A stretch of 21,051 bases of DNA from contig JALURJ010000301.1 of NCBI GenBank assembly GCA_027016915.1, positions 1-21,051 on the forward strand. The letters run 5' to 3'. The notes below the pieces were generated by a model. The model worked only from the letters and a program-made list of their open reading frames with translations. It did not search any database and was not told the origin of the DNA. Of this stretch, positions 20,176-21,051 are shown in pieces (the first letter of the stretch is position 1; every line of letters begins with the position of its first letter). This DNA is from Desulfurococcales archaeon (GTDB lineage: Archaea > Thermoproteota > Thermoprotei_A > Sulfolobales > WAQK01). The translations under genes were made by a program, and so were the position numbers.

Positions 20176-21051
20176 ATGGCCAGCCCCATCTACGACATCG
20201 TGTACAGGGGCAAGATACTCAACGCCGACGGCCAGATCGTGGAAGCCACCGTGACCATTAGTGGGGGAAGGATCCAGGGGGTCCACGGGCCCAGCTATAA
20301 TGCTAAGGCCGAGCTCCTCATGGAATACTCACAGAAGCCTGGCGCCATACTTCTCCCAGGACTTATAGATATGCACGTCCATCTCAGGGGGCTCGAGTAC
20401 TCCTACAAGGAGGACGAGGAGACAGGCACCCTCTCCGCCGTGATGGGCGGCGTAACGCTGATAGCCGATATGCCCAATACTAAGCCTCCCCTGAAAAACC
20501 CCTCAACACTCCGCGAGAAGCTCAGGAACCTGGCCGCCAAGAGCTACACCGACTACGCCGTCTACGTAGGCGTCCCCGACAGCGACAAGGTTCTCGAGGA
20601 GATGTTCGCCGAGCCCGGCGTGGTGGGCCTAAAGGTATATCCTGAGGACTTGGAGAGCATGGATTGCGTAGAGGCGGCGGCCAGGAAGGCTGCCGAGAAG
20701 AGGCTTCTAGTCGTAGTCCATCCCGAGCACCCAGGCATGATAATGAAGAGTGGGGGTCCCGGAGAGAGGTGGCGCGCCAGGCCCTTAGCCGCGGAGCTTG
20801 GAGCAGTCAGGCTTGCTTCAACCCTGTCCAGGCTGGGTGCTAGGCTCCATTTCACCCACATAACCAGCAGTGCAACGGCAACACTGGCCAGGCAGGTGGG
20901 CGCCACGGTGGACACCTGCCCCCACTACCTCCTACTCTCATCCCGCCACGAGGAGAAGCTGGGATGCATAGCAAAGGTAAACCCACCCCTAAGGCCCCAG
21001 AATATCGTTGAGGGCCTCATAGAGGCTCTAAGGGAGGGCCTCATAGACGCC
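20176..21051 (+). CDS. pyrC: Dihydroorotase, C-terminus cut by window edge
   Basis: This is the pyrimidine biosynthesis enzyme that cyclises carbamoyl aspartate to dihydroorotate, an amidohydrolase-fold metalloenzyme. The first 292 residues are present. Metal-site residues are visible: D65-M-H67-V-H69-L-R71, K153 in GLKVY (the position of the carboxylated lysine), H182 in VVHPEH and H228 in HFTHITS. The substrate-binding arginine follows the HxH motif, and N101 lies in the MPNTKPP loop. The last metal Asp is beyond the edge. ATG 20176 is chosen; an in-frame GTG at 20167 would be leaderless from the TATA box at 20134-20143. No other pyr gene is in the window. Confidence 0.92.
   Translation, partial: MASPIYDIVYRGKILNADGQIVEATVTISGGRIQGVHGPSYNAKAELLMEYSQKPGAILLPGLIDMHVHLRGLEYSYKEDEETGTLSAVMGGVTLIADMPNTKPPLKNPSTLREKLRNLAAKSYTDYAVYVGVPDSDKVLEEMFAEPGVVGLKVYPEDLESMDCVEAAARKAAEKRLLVVVHPEHPGMIMKSGGPGERWRARPLAAELGAVRLASTLSRLGARLHFTHITSSATATLARQVGATVDTCPHYLLLSSRHEEKLGCIAKVNPPLRPQNIVEGLIEALREGLIDA

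Noticed and set aside
1..21051. Mobile elements, integration sites, CRISPR arrays and replication origin
   Set aside because: No transposase, integrase, cas gene, terminal inverted repeat, array or Orc1/Cdc6 gene with origin boxes was seen.

Overview
The window is a dense, GC-rich piece of an archaeal chromosome, most likely from a hyperthermophilic crenarchaeon close to Aeropyrum (Desulfurococcales). The taxonomic call is inference. It rests on archaeal TATA elements placed about 26 bases before predicted 5' ends, many leaderless GTG/TTG starts, heavy use of AGG and ATA codons, NreA, DUF1152- and DUF2258-like proteins, a Pyrococcus-type Asp-ligated ferredoxin, a tungsten oxidoreductase family gene and C/D box guide RNAs. 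No tRNA, rRNA, CRISPR array, transposase or integrase gene was seen.

Layout. Positions 1-3304 hold a metallophosphoesterase running off the left edge, a metallo-beta-lactamase-fold hydrolase sharing a divergent promoter with it, a small C2H2-like zinc protein, a DUF1152-like protein and a thioredoxin. Positions 3400-5983 hold an Asp-ligated ferredoxin, small unknown proteins (one with eight cysteines), a helix-turn-helix/coiled-coil regulator, a helical protein that recalls the ESCRT-III core, and a winged-helix protein. Positions 6031-9190 hold a HAD phosphatase divergent from a DUF4443-like HTH protein, a highly structured 270-base gap that may encode an RNA, a DedA/VTT-like membrane protein and a thioredoxin-fold protein. 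Positions 9250-11800 hold a C/D guide RNA divergent from a two-gene operon: a four-cluster ferredoxin and an aldehyde:ferredoxin oxidoreductase family protein whose Fe-S site has Asp for the first Cys.

Positions 11838-18826 hold a large membrane-anchored protein with three tandem repeats, a ribbon-helix-helix protein, NreA with a PCNA-binding tail, a run of uncharacterised exported or membrane proteins, and a DUF2258-like protein. Positions 18849-21051 hold a second C/D guide RNA, a 70-residue protein, a threonylcarbamoyl-AMP synthase (tRNA t6A), a third C/D-like RNA and the start of dihydroorotase (pyrC), which is cut by the right edge.

Genes are mostly single units or short operons; several neighbours are divergent from one palindromic AT element. 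The least expected content is three small RNA loci with C/D box architecture. Two of these have guide stretches that I can match from memory to conserved archaeal rRNA segments (23S GTPase-associated centre; 16S near E. coli 350). Two are divergent from protein genes and appear to share a TATA region with them.
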